DNA from: Nitrosomonas marina
Lineage (GTDB): Bacteria > Pseudomonadota > Gammaproteobacteria > Burkholderiales > Nitrosomonadaceae
Direction: 5' to 3'
Assembly (NCBI RefSeq): GCF_900110145.1
Contig: NZ_FOCP01000021.1
Location: forward strand, 1 to 60,130
DNA length: 60,130 nucleotides
This document shows, piece by piece, positions 36,203-46,971 of the stretch. Every line of letters starts with the position of its first letter. The stretch's first letter is position 1. Under the pieces are notes generated by a model. It searched no databases. It was given only the letters and a program-made list of their open reading frames with translations, and was not told the origin of the DNA. The position numbers and the translations under genes were made by a program.

Positions 36203-37645
36203 TTACTGGCCGGACAGTTTTTTCCTGAGTATGGTGTTCACCTGCGCCGGGTTCGCTTTTCCCCGGGTCGCTTTCATTACCTGACCGACCAGTGCGTTAA
36301 AGGCTTTTTCCTTGCCACTGCGAAAATCGGCTACCAGGTGGGCGTTTGCCGCAAGTACATCATCAACCTGCTGCTCGATTGCGCTGTCGTCCGAAATCTG
36401 CTTCAGCCCTTTCGCTTCGATAATGACATCAACCTGCCGATCCATTTCACCCTGCCACAAACTGTCAAAAACAGTTTTTGCAGCTTTGCCGGAAACCGTG
36501 CCGTCTTCGATACGTGACAGCAGCGCCGCCAGTGTTTCCGGCGCAACCGGGCACGACGCCACATCCATGTCCGCCTTGTTCAGACGCGCGCTGATCTCGC
36601 CCATGATCCAGTTGGCACACAACTTGGCCTGCGCAGGTAGCCGTTGTATTGTTGCTTCAAAATAATCGGACAGTTCCCGCGAACCGGTCAGTACCGAGGC
36701 ATCATACGCCGACAAGCCAAATTCGGTCACATAGCGCTCACGTCTTGCCTGTGGCAATTCCGGCAACGTCTCCCGCAACTGGTCAACCCAGTCGGGCGAG
36801 ATTTCCACCGGCAGCAGATCCGGATCGGGAAAGTAGCGATAATCGTTGGCGTCCTCTTTGCTGCGCATGGTGCGCGTTTCGCCTTTATTGGCGTCATAAA
36901 GCCGCGTTTCCTGCCGCACGCTGCCTCCATCCTCGAGAATATCGATCTGGCGTTCCGCCTCAAATTCGATCGCTTTCTCCAGAAAGCGAAACGAATTCAG
37001 GTTTTTGATTTCGCAGCGTGTGCCGTATGTGGCACTGCCACGCGGGCGTACAGACACATTGGCATCACAGCGGAACGAACCCTCCTGCATATTACCGTCG
37101 CAAATGCCAATCCAGCGCACCAGCGAATGCAGTGATTTCGCGTAGGCAACGGCTTCTGCGCTGCTGCGCATGTCCGGTTCGGAAACGATTTCGAGCAACG
37201 GCGTACCCGCCCGGTTTAGATCGATACCGCTCATGCCGTGAAAATCTTCGTGCAGTGATTTGCCCGCATCTTCTTCGAGATGTGCGCGCGTCAACCGGAT
37301 GGTTTTTTCTGCTTCTTCCGTCTGAATGCGGATATTGCCGCCTTCTACAATTGGCAGCTCATACTGGCTGATTTGATAGCCTTTGGGCAAATCGGGATAA
37401 AAGTAATTTTTTCGTGCGAAAATCGACGGCGAATTAATTGTTGCGCCGATTGCCAGACCGAATTTGACCGCGCGCTCAACAGCGCCTCGATTCAATACCG
37501 GCAATACGCCAGGCATCGCCAGATCGACTATGCTGGCCTGTGTGTTGGGCATCGCGCCATAAGCAGTCGATGCACCCGAGAAAATCTTGGATTGTGTAGA
37601 CAGTTGCGCATGAATCTCAAGACCGATGACAATTTCCCACTGCAT
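36203..37645 (-). CDS. gatB: Asp-tRNA(Asn)/Glu-tRNA(Gln) amidotransferase subunit B
   Basis: A 480-residue kinase-like and tRNA-binding subunit of GatCAB, which converts misacylated Glu-tRNA(Gln) and Asp-tRNA(Asn) to the amidated forms. [18 protein letters not shown] at the start, [15 protein letters not shown] near 87 and [17 protein letters not shown] near 245 are diagnostic. The C-terminal YqeY-like domain is intact. The frame stays open 92 codons upstream, but [10 protein letters not shown] at 37645 is the family start. It lies 49 bp after gatA. Confidence 0.95.
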   Translation of the reverse strand: MQWEIVIGLEIHAQLSTQSKIFSGASTAYGAMPNTQASIVDLAMPGVLPVLNRGAVERAVKFGLAIGATINSPSIFARKNYFYPDLPKGYQISQYELPIVEGGNIRIQTEEAEKTIRLTRAHLEEDAGKSLHEDFHGMSGIDLNRAGTPLLEIVSEPDMRSSAEAVAYAKSLHSLVRWIGICDGNMQEGSFRCDANVSVRPRGSATYGTRCEIKNLNSFRFLEKAIEFEAERQIDILEDGGSVRQETRLYDANKGETRTMRSKEDANDYRYFPDPDLLPVEISPDWVDQLRETLPELPQARRERYVTEFGLSAYDASVLTGSRELSDYFEATIQRLPAQAKLCANWIMGEISARLNKADMDVASCPVAPETLAALLSRIEDGTVSGKAAKTVFDSLWQGEMDRQVDVIIEAKGLKQISDDSAIEQQVDDVLAANAHLVADFRSGKEKAFNALVGQVMKATRGKANPAQVNTILRKKLSGQ

Positions 37646-37694
37646 GTTTGATATTCCAGTTCGATGAGATTGATAAAGATAGAATGATGCTGAG

Positions 37695-39146
37695 TTATAA
37701 ATCAGGCATTTTAAGATGCCAGTCCGTTGCCCGCTGATACTGGTGTGCCACGTTAAGCATTCGGCTCTCGGTGAAATAATTACCGATGATATGCAGCCCG
37801 ATCGGTCTGTTCTTTTCCCCGAACCCAACCGGAATCGACATGCCTGGCAGTCCCGCAAGGCTTGCTGCACTGGTATAAATATCCGACAGGTACATCTGCA
37901 CCGGATCGCTGCTTTTTTCACCTATATCAAAAGCCACCGACGGCGCTGTCGGGCCCATGATGACATCGCACTGAGCGAATGCGTGCTCGAAGTCCTGCGC
38001 TATAAGGCGGCGTACCTTCTGTGCCTGGATGTAATAGGCGTCATAGTAGCCGTGCGAGAGTACATACGTGCCGATCAGGATGCGGCGCTTAACTTCTGCA
38101 CCAAAGCCCTCCGCACGGGTTTTGCGGTACATGTCTGCCAGATCCTGATAGGATTCGGCGCGATAGCCATAACGTACACCATCAAAACGCGACAGGTTGC
38201 TGGAAGCCTCGGCAGGTGCAAGCACATAATATACCGGTATCGATAATGGCGAATTCGGCAGCGAAACCTCCAGTGTCTCCGCGCCGAGCCTGCGGTACTC
38301 GTCAATAGCGCTTTCGATCGCCCGCGACACATCGCCATGCATGCCTTCGGCGAAATATTCTTTGGGCAGGCCGATACGCAAACCGGACAAGGGATTTTCC
38401 AGATCGCGCGTATAATCTTCCGCATCGCGTTGCAGGCTGGTTGAATCACGCGCGTCAAAACCGCTCATGACATTGAGCATTAACGCCAGATCCTCAGCAG
38501 ACCTGGCCATCGGACCACCCTGGTCCAGACTCGACGCAAATGCGATCATACCGTAACGCGAAACCGTGCCATATGTTGGCTTGATTCCGGAAATACCGCA
38601 GAATGCCGCTGGCTGCCGAATCGAACCGCCGGTGTCTGTGCCCGTTGCCGCCGGCGCCATGCGCGCCGCAACCGCGCAGGCCGAACCGCCCGAACTGCCG
38701 CCCGGAACTGCACCAATGTCCCAGGGGTTTCTCACCGGGCCGTAATACGAGTTTTCATTACTCGAGCCCATGGCAAATTCGTCCATATTGGTCTTGCCGA
38801 TATTCACTGCACCGGCCGCATTGAAGCGTTCAATAACGCCGGCATCATAAGGCGAAACAAAATTCGACAGCATTCTGGAACCGCATGTTGTTAACCAGCC
38901 TCGAGTACAGAAAATATCTTTCTGCGCCACTGGAATCCCCGTCAATGGGCCTGCATCGCCGGACGCAATTTTCTGGTCTGCAGCATGTGCCTGCTGCAGC
39001 GATTTATCAGCATCCACGGTTATAAATGCATTGTATTCCGGATTGAGCCGTTGAATTCGTTCAAGATATTCTGTGGTCAGTTCCACGCTGGATACTTGTT
39101 TATCCGCAAGCCGCCTGGAAAGTTGCTTAAGACTGTCATTTAACAT
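37695..39146 (-). CDS. gatA: Asp-tRNA(Asn)/Glu-tRNA(Gln) amidotransferase subunit A
   Basis: A 483-residue amidase subunit that releases ammonia from glutamine for GatB. The amidase-signature catalytic triad is present: Lys in VAQKDIF, and the Ser pair in [14 protein letters not shown] and [12 protein letters not shown]. Length and motifs are normal. It is separated from gatC by 349 bp, which is unusual. Confidence 0.96.
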   Translation of the reverse strand: MLNDSLKQLSRRLADKQVSSVELTTEYLERIQRLNPEYNAFITVDADKSLQQAHAADQKIASGDAGPLTGIPVAQKDIFCTRGWLTTCGSRMLSNFVSPYDAGVIERFNAAGAVNIGKTNMDEFAMGSSNENSYYGPVRNPWDIGAVPGGSSGGSACAVAARMAPAATGTDTGGSIRQPAAFCGISGIKPTYGTVSRYGMIAFASSLDQGGPMARSAEDLALMLNVMSGFDARDSTSLQRDAEDYTRDLENPLSGLRIGLPKEYFAEGMHGDVSRAIESAIDEYRRLGAETLEVSLPNSPLSIPVYYVLAPAEASSNLSRFDGVRYGYRAESYQDLADMYRKTRAEGFGAEVKRRILIGTYVLSHGYYDAYYIQAQKVRRLIAQDFEHAFAQCDVIMGPTAPSVAFDIGEKSSDPVQMYLSDIYTSAASLAGLPGMSIPVGFGEKNRPIGLHIIGNYFTESRMLNVAHQYQRATDWHLKMPDL

Positions 39147-39495
39147 GTTATTATTGATGAAAAATTCAAAAAGCTTGAGTGGGTTAAAGGCTATTGAGTG
39201 ATATCGGGTTATCCTAACCGGATTGTCATTTGTCTGTGATTTGTAATTTTGTGCCGGGATGTATTAAAGCATTGTCGAGCGTTCATCCGCGTTAAATCCG
39301 ATACTGCCGGATTATAATTCAACAAACCATGAAAGTCCGCCGGCATGATGTTACGCTCCTATCATCTCGGTGCTGCATCAATGCAGTCATGACCGGAAAG
39401 TTGTATAAATCTTGAAATTTATGAATGTCACATACACGCTCCGCCAGGTAACAGAAACGGTCGCTGTTCGAGGACAAAAGGCGAAAAAGGCGAAT
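39147..39495. other. non-coding gap between gatC and gatA
   Basis: 349 bases with no convincing gene on either strand, where gatC and gatA are normally close together. I see a small hairpin (AATCCG, 7-base loop, CGGATT, within about 39290-39320) and no known element. It may hold a promoter for gatA-gatB or a decayed insertion. Confidence 0.45.
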
Positions 39496-39783
39496 TTACT
39501 CAATCACTTTGGGTACCAGATACAGGCCTTCCTCGACCTGCGGCGCGATCGACTGATACAATGCACGCTGATCGGAATCACTTATCCGGTCTTCGCGCAG
39601 ACGCTGCACGACATCCTGCGCGTGGGACATCGGTGTCACACCGGATGTATCGACCGCCTGCATCGTTTCAATCAATTTAAAAATATCAGACAACTGAATC
39701 AGTGCGGCTTCCGTTTCATCTTCGCTGATCTTAATGTAGGCAAGGTCAGCAACTTGTTTTACATCGTCAATCGATAAAGTCAT
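39496..39783 (-). CDS. gatC: Asp-tRNA(Asn)/Glu-tRNA(Gln) amidotransferase subunit C
   Basis: A 95-residue subunit that clamps GatA to GatB. DVKQVADLAYIKISEDE and VTPMSHAQDVVQRLREDRIS are the family motifs. It is the first gene of the gat cluster and divergent from mreB, the usual betaproteobacterial arrangement. Confidence 0.93.
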   Translation of the reverse strand: MTLSIDDVKQVADLAYIKISEDETEAALIQLSDIFKLIETMQAVDTSGVTPMSHAQDVVQRLREDRISDSDQRALYQSIAPQVEEGLYLVPKVIE

Positions 39784-39884
39784 ATAACGTGAGAATCTTA
39801 TATTTAAGGGAGTAATAGGGTATCATGACGCCGTTTGTTTGGCGTACCAATTTTTACTCATTTTCTACGATCTACTAATGATGA

Positions 39885-40982
<1,098 letters not shown>

Positions 40983-41100
40983 CATACGGCACCAATTGTA
41001 TTGATAACCTATTCGCTGAACAGGCAGCTCAAATTTGTTGAACGTTTGTAACTGTCCAGTTAGCATTTGAATTTATTATAAATTTTGCACGACTGAATAA

Positions 41101-42000
41101 ATGGATTCAACGCCTCAGTTTTTCAGGCATGGACCCGGCCCGCTTGCGCGTTTACTTTTATTTGTACTGTTATCCTGTCTGCTCATGGTCGAGGACCTGC
41201 GCTTCAAAGTCATACCGGAATTGCGCCAGGCGATCGCGATGATCATTTATCCTATACAGCAAGTAGCGCTTTTACCTTCCGAAGTGCATGGCACGGTGAT
41301 GGATTTTATTAACAGTTTTCATATCATTGAAGAGAATACTTATCTCAGGGAACATTACCTGCGCAACAGTGAAAAACTGTTACGCTTAAAAGCACTGGAA
41401 GCTGAAAATACGCACTTGCGCAAACTGCTTGGCGCCGTTAATACCATCCATGCAAAAACAACAGCCAAGGCAGTAATGGCGGAGATTCTCTATACTCCGC
41501 GCGATCCATTCAGCCACAAAATCACGGTCAATAAAGGCCGTCAACATGGAATTCAGCCGGGTCAGATTGTTATCGATTACAAGGGCATCATCGGGCAGAT
41601 CACGCGTGTATACCCTTTAGTATCCGAAGTCACGCTGATTACAGACAAAGATCATTCAGTACCGATACAGATCGTCCGTAACAATATTCGGACTGTCATT
41701 TCGGGAACCGGGAAAAACAATGAAATCGAGCTACGCTATCTGTCGGTAAATACCGATATCCGCGAAGGTGACCTGCTCGCAACTTCAGGTATCGGCGGCG
41801 TTTATCCACGCGGATTGCCTGTTGCTGTTGTTACAGGAATCAAACGGCATCCATCGGATAATTTTGCGCAGATTACCGGCACGCCGGTCGCGGGCGTCGA
41901 TCGTAACCGGCAGGTACTGATTTTATCACTGTCTCCAGCCTTACCGACTTCGCCAGAAAATCTTGCTGAGGAATCCAGCGTTGAGTCTGAAAATAATTGA
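41101..42000 (+). CDS. mreC: rod-shape determining protein MreC
   Basis: A 299-residue bitopic protein: one N-terminal membrane helix (about 15-35), a coiled coil (about 70-105, YLREHYLRNSEKLLRLKALE) and the periplasmic beta-barrel domain (INKGRQHGIQPGQIV-type sequence near 142, GIGGVYPRGLPVAVV near 230). MreC activates PBP2. It lies 118 bp after mreB. Confidence 0.94.
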   Translation: MDSTPQFFRHGPGPLARLLLFVLLSCLLMVEDLRFKVIPELRQAIAMIIYPIQQVALLPSEVHGTVMDFINSFHIIEENTYLREHYLRNSEKLLRLKALEAENTHLRKLLGAVNTIHAKTTAKAVMAEILYTPRDPFSHKITVNKGRQHGIQPGQIVIDYKGIIGQITRVYPLVSEVTLITDKDHSVPIQIVRNNIRTVISGTGKNNEIELRYLSVNTDIREGDLLATSGIGGVYPRGLPVAVVTGIKRHPSDNFAQITGTPVAGVDRNRQVLILSLSPALPTSPENLAEESSVESENN

Positions 42001-42532
42001 TGAATCCAAAATTAATCCTAAAAAGTATATCAGTAAGGATATGCTTGCTCCTGCAAATTCATGGTATGTGATTGTCAGCCTTGTTGCAGCATTGATCCTG
42101 AATTTTGTGCCACTGCAGTCATTTGCGCTGGCCATGCGTCCTGATTTTACCGCGCTGGTTATTCTATACTGGGCTATCAATCAACCACAACGACTGGGCA
42201 TGAGCCTTGCGTTCTGTACCGGTTTGATGATGGATGTGCATCACGCCTCGGTTTTGGGGCATCACGCACTGGTCTATTGTGTTATCGTATATATTGCTTC
42301 AGTTTTTCGCCGTCGTATCAATGTGTTCAGCCTTGTTCAGCAGATCCCCCAGATTTGTGTGATCCTTCTGGTTATGCAAAGCATACTTATCGTTATCGAA
42401 TTGCTCGGCGGCGCCAATCTGCCAGGCTGGCATTATTATCTGAAATCTTTGAGCGGTGCGATTGTCTGGCCTATTGTAGCATTTCTACTGAGTTATCCGT
42501 TGAAGCACAGGTCTAACCCCGATGCATTATGA
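41981..42532 (+). CDS. mreD: rod-shape determining protein MreD
   Basis: A polytopic protein of about 183 residues with five or six membrane helices; FALAMRPDFTALVILYW and GLMMDVHHASVLGHHAL are MreD motifs. Start choice: the frame opens at a TTG at 41963, but the TTG at 41981 has a good ribosome site (GAGGAA, 41968-41973) seven bases before it. The first ATG (42041) has none at a usable distance. The preferred start overlaps the mreC end by 20 bp. It overlaps mrdA by 4 bp. Confidence 0.88.
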   Translation: MSLKIIDESKINPKKYISKDMLAPANSWYVIVSLVAALILNFVPLQSFALAMRPDFTALVILYWAINQPQRLGMSLAFCTGLMMDVHHASVLGHHALVYCVIVYIASVFRRRINVFSLVQQIPQICVILLVMQSILIVIELLGGANLPGWHYYLKSLSGAIVWPIVAFLLSYPLKHRSNPDAL

Positions 42533-44436
42533 GATCCATTGTTGAACTTCGAAATCATCCGCTTGAACTGTACAAATTCCGTAAACGCCTGACCATATGC
42601 GCTGGCTTCGTTCTGCTGCTGTTTCTGACACTTTTTACCCGTTTTTTTTATTTGCAAGTCACGCAGGGTGAACACTACCATACACTGGCGGAAGCAAACC
42701 GCATCTCCATTGCACCGCTGGTACCAAACCGGGGGTTAATCCTTGATCGCAACGGTAAAATTCTGGCGCAGAACTATTCAACCTATACGCTCGAATTAAC
42801 TCCCAATAAAATTCCGGATCTCGATGCTACTCTGAAAGAACTGGCCAACTATGTCGAAATCACTCCCAGCGATCTGGAACAGTTCAGAAAACTGTTGCGT
42901 GAAAATAAACGCTTTAAGAGTTTGCCTATCCGGAGCCGGCTGACCGATGAAGAAGTCGCCCGTTTCGCAGCTAACCGCTATCGGTTCCCCGGTGTGGAAA
43001 TTCAAGCCCGCATTTTGCGCTACTATCCTTACGGTGAACTGGCTGCGCATGTTGTCGGCTATATCAGTCGCATCAGCGATAAAGACCTTGAACAGCTTGA
43101 AGCATCCGGTGAGCTTGATAATTACAGGGGTTCGCATTTTATTGGCCGCATTGGCATCGAGCAGAGCTATGAGCAGGAACTGCATGGCATCACCGGTTTC
43201 GATGAAGTGGAAACCGACGCGGCCGGCCGGTCGATCCGGGTATTATCGCGTACTCCGCCAATTTCAGGAAACAATCTGGTTCTCTCGCTGGATATCGATT
43301 TACAGCAGGTCGCTAATGACGCCTTTGGCGACCGGCGCGGCGCTCTGGTTGCTATCGACCCGACTAACGGCGAGGTACTGGCATTCGTCAGCAAGCCGGG
43401 ATTTGACGCCAATTTGTTTGTTGGCGGCATTGATCATAAGAACTGGAAGCAGTTGAACGAATCAATTGACAGACCATTAAATAACAGAGCGTTACGTGGT
43501 GTTTATCCACCCGGTTCCACATTCAAGCCGTTTATGGCGCTTGCTGCACTTGAACTTGGATTACGTTCGCCCTGGTATACCATCAGTGATATCGGCTATT
43601 TCAGTCTGCCCGGCACGGAACGCCGTTATCGCGACTGGAAAGTCGGCGGGCACGGCAGGGTCGATCTGCATAAATCACTGGTCGTTTCCTGTGATACTTA
43701 TTATTACGGTCTCGCGCATGACATGGGCATAGACCGTATACACAATTATATAAAACAGTTCGGGCTTGGTGAAAAAACCGGTATAGACATCAACGGCGAG
43801 GTCGATGGTCTGCTGCCCTCGCGAGAATGGAAAATGCGCAGACATAATCAACGGTGGTACGCTGGTGATACAATTTCAGTCGGCATTGGTCAGGGTTATG
43901 TACTTGCCACACCACTACAACTGGCTTTTTCGACCGGGATCATAGCCAACAGGGGTAAAGCCTTCCAGCCACATTTTGTCAAACAGGTCACAAACAGCCA
44001 GACAGGGGTTACGCGCGAGCTGCCTAAAAACCTGTTGTATACTGTCGATCACGAAACACAGAATATGGAACTGGTTCATCGAGCGTTAGTTGATGTCACC
44101 AAACCCGGCGGCACCGCCGCCAGCGCGGCTGCCGGTGCACGATACACATTTGCAGGCAAAACCGGTACTTCCCAGGTAATCGGTATCAAGCAGAACGAGC
44201 GTTATAAGGAAGAACTTGTCGCAGAACGCCACCGTGATCATGCCATGTTCGTCGCTTATGCTCCCGCCGACAACCCGAAAATTGCCTTGTCAGTGCTCGT
44301 CGAAAATGGCGGCAGCGGCGGTTCAACCGCAGCTCCGGTAGCGCGTCAGGTCTTGGATTATTTTCTGCTTGGTATACTACCGGAATCAAAAACAGCAGAC
44401 CCTGTTGCAGCTTCGGAGCATACGCACCCGCACTAA
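42529..44436 (+). CDS. mrdA: penicillin-binding protein 2 (PBP2)
   Basis: A 635-residue class B transpeptidase of the elongasome. It has an N-terminal membrane helix (about 19-40), a pedestal domain with VPNRGLILDRNGKILA near 64, and active-site motifs STFK (Ser in GVYPPGSTFKPFMAL, near 330), SCD near 387 and KTGTSQ near 545. Length is normal. It partners with RodA, encoded 9 bp downstream. Confidence 0.96.
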   Translation: MRSIVELRNHPLELYKFRKRLTICAGFVLLLFLTLFTRFFYLQVTQGEHYHTLAEANRISIAPLVPNRGLILDRNGKILAQNYSTYTLELTPNKIPDLDATLKELANYVEITPSDLEQFRKLLRENKRFKSLPIRSRLTDEEVARFAANRYRFPGVEIQARILRYYPYGELAAHVVGYISRISDKDLEQLEASGELDNYRGSHFIGRIGIEQSYEQELHGITGFDEVETDAAGRSIRVLSRTPPISGNNLVLSLDIDLQQVANDAFGDRRGALVAIDPTNGEVLAFVSKPGFDANLFVGGIDHKNWKQLNESIDRPLNNRALRGVYPPGSTFKPFMALAALELGLRSPWYTISDIGYFSLPGTERRYRDWKVGGHGRVDLHKSLVVSCDTYYYGLAHDMGIDRIHNYIKQFGLGEKTGIDINGEVDGLLPSREWKMRRHNQRWYAGDTISVGIGQGYVLATPLQLAFSTGIIANRGKAFQPHFVKQVTNSQTGVTRELPKNLLYTVDHETQNMELVHRALVDVTKPGGTAASAAAGARYTFAGKTGTSQVIGIKQNERYKEELVAERHRDHAMFVAYAPADNPKIALSVLVENGGSGGSTAAPVARQVLDYFLLGILPESKTADPVAASEHTHPH

Positions 44437-44445
44437 TCTTATCTT

Positions 44446-45582
44446 ATGTCCAGTTTATCCGATTCAAAACTAAAAATGCCGCTGGTTGGCATCAGAAAGC
44501 TCTGGCATTATCTGACGCGCTATATTGACAGTTTTCTGTTGACAGGAATATTACTCCTGATGGTCGTTGGTCTGATTACGCTTTACAGCGCTACTGGCGG
44601 CGACATCAACAGAGTCATCAAGCAGGCAGTTCACATGTTTATCGCACTGAGCATCATGTGGCTGGTCGCCAATATCCCACTGCAGCAAATCATGCGGCTC
44701 GCACTTCCCTTGTACGTGCTCGGATTCGTTCTGCTGATCGGGGTCGCACTCTTTGGCGAAATCAATAATGGCGCGCGCCGATGGCTAAATATTGGTATAA
44801 CACGGATCCAACCCTCTGAAATCATGAAAATTGCTGTACCGTTAATGATGGCATGGTATTTTGATAAACACGAAATAACATTACGCCTGAGAGAGTATCT
44901 GGGCGCCGCGATCATTCTGCTACTGCCGGTCCTGCTGATATTGCGCCAGCCTGACCTGGGGACAGCGCTATTGATCGCAGCCAGCGGCTTTTATGTACTT
45001 TTTCTGGCCGGGTTGTCATGGCGCATTATAGGTGGCCTGATTGTTGCTGCAGCAGGCAGCGTACCCGTACTCTGGTCATTCATGCACGATTATCAGCGCC
45101 AGCGTGTATTAACATTGATTGACCCCTCTCAGGACGCCCTGGGTGCCGGTTATCATACCATACAGTCGTCAATTGCCATTGGCTCCGGAGGTATCGTCGG
45201 CAAAGGCTGGCAAAACGGCACCCAGACTCAACTGGACTTTTTGCCGGAGCAAAGCACTGATTTTATTTTTGCTGTATTTTCAGAAGAATTTGGCCTAATT
45301 GGCAATTCTCTATTATTATTACTGTATTTAATAGTCATAGGGCGTTGCATGGTAATCACTGCAAATGCATCGACACAGTTTACACGGCTGATTGCCGGTT
45401 CAATCACACTGACATTCTGCACGTATATATTTGTCAATATGGGCATGGTCAGTGGTATCTTACCTGTTGTCGGTGTTCCACTGCCCCTTATCAGTTATGG
45501 CGGCACATCCCTGGTAACCATGTTACTCGGTTTCGGTATTTTAATGAGTATTCAAACACATCCTAAACTCGTAAAAACATGA
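44446..45582 (+). CDS. rodA: SEDS peptidoglycan glycosyltransferase RodA
   Basis: A 378-residue protein with about ten membrane helices. RQPDLGTALLIA (with the catalytic Asp region) and VPLPLISYGGTSLVTMLLGFG are the SEDS motifs, and GWQNGTQTQLDFLPEQSTDF is the RodA loop. It polymerises glycan strands together with PBP2. It overlaps rlpA by 4 bp. Confidence 0.96.
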   Translation: MSSLSDSKLKMPLVGIRKLWHYLTRYIDSFLLTGILLLMVVGLITLYSATGGDINRVIKQAVHMFIALSIMWLVANIPLQQIMRLALPLYVLGFVLLIGVALFGEINNGARRWLNIGITRIQPSEIMKIAVPLMMAWYFDKHEITLRLREYLGAAIILLLPVLLILRQPDLGTALLIAASGFYVLFLAGLSWRIIGGLIVAAAGSVPVLWSFMHDYQRQRVLTLIDPSQDALGAGYHTIQSSIAIGSGGIVGKGWQNGTQTQLDFLPEQSTDFIFAVFSEEFGLIGNSLLLLLYLIVIGRCMVITANASTQFTRLIAGSITLTFCTYIFVNMGMVSGILPVVGVPLPLISYGGTSLVTMLLGFGILMSIQTHPKLVKT

Positions 45583-46541
45583 TGAGCAAAATACACTTTC
45601 AGAAAATTTTTACACAATTAATACGCTTACGATTTCCCTCCTTTTCAACGCTGTTTGTAAAAATAATCGTACCTGCAGTTTTATTATCTATCTCTGGCTG
45701 CGCAAGTACGTCCCAATATAATGCAAATAACGACGGCGACATATCGGACACAAGCCCAGTCCAGCAACACACCGCCAAGCAGAGCGAAGGCGGCGGCTAT
45801 TACCTTGATGACGGGCCGGGAGACAATCCACCCGACGATCTGCATCTGATACCGAATGCCATACCCAAACTGGAACCACTGCGTGAAGCGAATATGCGAC
45901 CCTACGAAGTCATGGGACAGACATTCGAGCCGATGACGACGCTCGAGGAATATAACGCTCAAGGCACGGCTTCATGGTATGGACGGCGATATCACGGCAA
46001 TCAGACTGCATCGGGTGAAGTTTACGATATGTATGCAATGACTGCAGCGCACCCGACATTACCACTGCCAAGTTATGCGCGTGTTACCAACGTTGAGAAC
46101 GGAAAAACAGTGATTGTAAGGGTCAACGATCGCGGCCCGTTTTTATCCGAACGTTTGATAGATCTCTCATATACAGCAGCCTACAAACTCGATATTATTG
46201 AAAACGGGAGTGGCGAAGTGATTGTTGAATCCATACTGCCCAAAGAAATCAAACAGCTTGCTTCAACGGATACCCAGTCAAACCGTTCCAGTGAAAAATC
46301 AGGAAGCGAGACCGGCGCTTATCTTCAGCTCGGCGCATTCGGCAATGCAGACAATGCGCAAACCTACCTGTCCCATATCCAGACCCGTATTCCCTGGCTG
46401 CGCAAGGTAACCGGCATTACCAAGCAAAACGGTTTGTTCAAAGTTCATGCGGGGCCCTATGCCAGTCATGTACTGGCACGACAAGCCGCGAATACAATCA
46501 CTCAGCGGCTGGCCATCAGGCCACTGATTGTTGTTGACTGA
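45579..46541 (+). CDS. rlpA: RlpA-family septal lipoprotein
   Basis: A 320-residue outer-membrane lipoprotein: signal with lipobox SISGC (Cys41), a double-psi beta-barrel domain (GTASWYGRRYHGNQTASGE, then VRVNDRGPF), and a C-terminal SPOR domain (about 250-320) that binds denuded glycan at the septum. Some members are lytic transglycosylases. It is the last gene of the mre operon. The usual mltB neighbour is absent here. Confidence 0.92.
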   Translation: MMSKIHFQKIFTQLIRLRFPSFSTLFVKIIVPAVLLSISGCASTSQYNANNDGDISDTSPVQQHTAKQSEGGGYYLDDGPGDNPPDDLHLIPNAIPKLEPLREANMRPYEVMGQTFEPMTTLEEYNAQGTASWYGRRYHGNQTASGEVYDMYAMTAAHPTLPLPSYARVTNVENGKTVIVRVNDRGPFLSERLIDLSYTAAYKLDIIENGSGEVIVESILPKEIKQLASTDTQSNRSSEKSGSETGAYLQLGAFGNADNAQTYLSHIQTRIPWLRKVTGITKQNGLFKVHAGPYASHVLARQAANTITQRLAIRPLIVVD

Positions 46542-46588
46542 CTTTATCAACAACGTATTTAACTGCAACCAAATGGTTTATCTACCGC

Positions 46589-46616
46589 AAAAAAATCCCT
46601 ACCTTTCAGTAGGGAT
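46589..46616 (-). terminator. intrinsic terminator on the minus strand
   Basis: Read leftward, an 8-bp perfect stem (ATCCCTAC / GTAGGGAT) with a 6-base loop is followed at once by a run of seven T. The stem lies at 46595-46602 and 46609-46616. On the plus strand there is no T run, so it does not properly serve rlpA. Confidence 0.75.
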
Positions 46617-46740
46617 CAAAGGGCCTCGTCATAAAACCATTAACTAAACTCAAATGACGTCAACTAATCGGTATCATCAACACGCCGTCAATATTACTCT
46701 ACCTGTCCATTGATTCAAAAGATTAGGCATCACGTGGAAT
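46589..46740 (-). ncRNA. candidate small RNA ending at the orphan terminator
   Basis: Leftward transcription starting near 46740 would end at the terminator and give an RNA of roughly 150 bases. A weak minus-strand promoter can be read as TTGTAC, 15 bases, TATAGT, just upstream. The only frames inside are tiny. This is inferred from the orphan terminator, and no family is recognised. Confidence 0.3.
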
Positions 46741-46971
46741 ACACTATAATACGATTTGAATCCGTACAAAGGCAGAAACAGGTGCAGAAATTACCCGTTG
46801 TTCTGTTGAAGTGCCGTGATTTTTGTCACATGCTTTCGTTAAAATAGGCCAGAGCCATTATTATTACGATCATGGCAATCTGATAATTCCAACAACAAGC
46901 TGATTGACAGCAGTGGTTGTACCTAACAGGAACCATTCTCTGTCATCACATAACCAGTAAGCTTTTTATCC

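Larger units (their letters stand above)
46542..46971. other. intergenic region after rlpA with orphan terminator
   Basis: 430 bases. It holds a perfect leftward intrinsic terminator at 46589-46616 with no annotated leftward gene to serve, and TATAAT at 46745-46750 on the plus strand without a matching -35. See the terminator and ncRNA entries. Confidence 0.5.

Noticed and set aside
37646..37921. 92-codon upstream extension of gatB
   Set aside because: It overlaps the end of gatA in another frame and has no GatB similarity; the family start [10 protein letters not shown] is at 37645.
46745..46750. TATAAT as promoter of the TraB-family gene
   Set aside because: No -35 hexamer at 16-18 bases and over 200 bases from the start codon.
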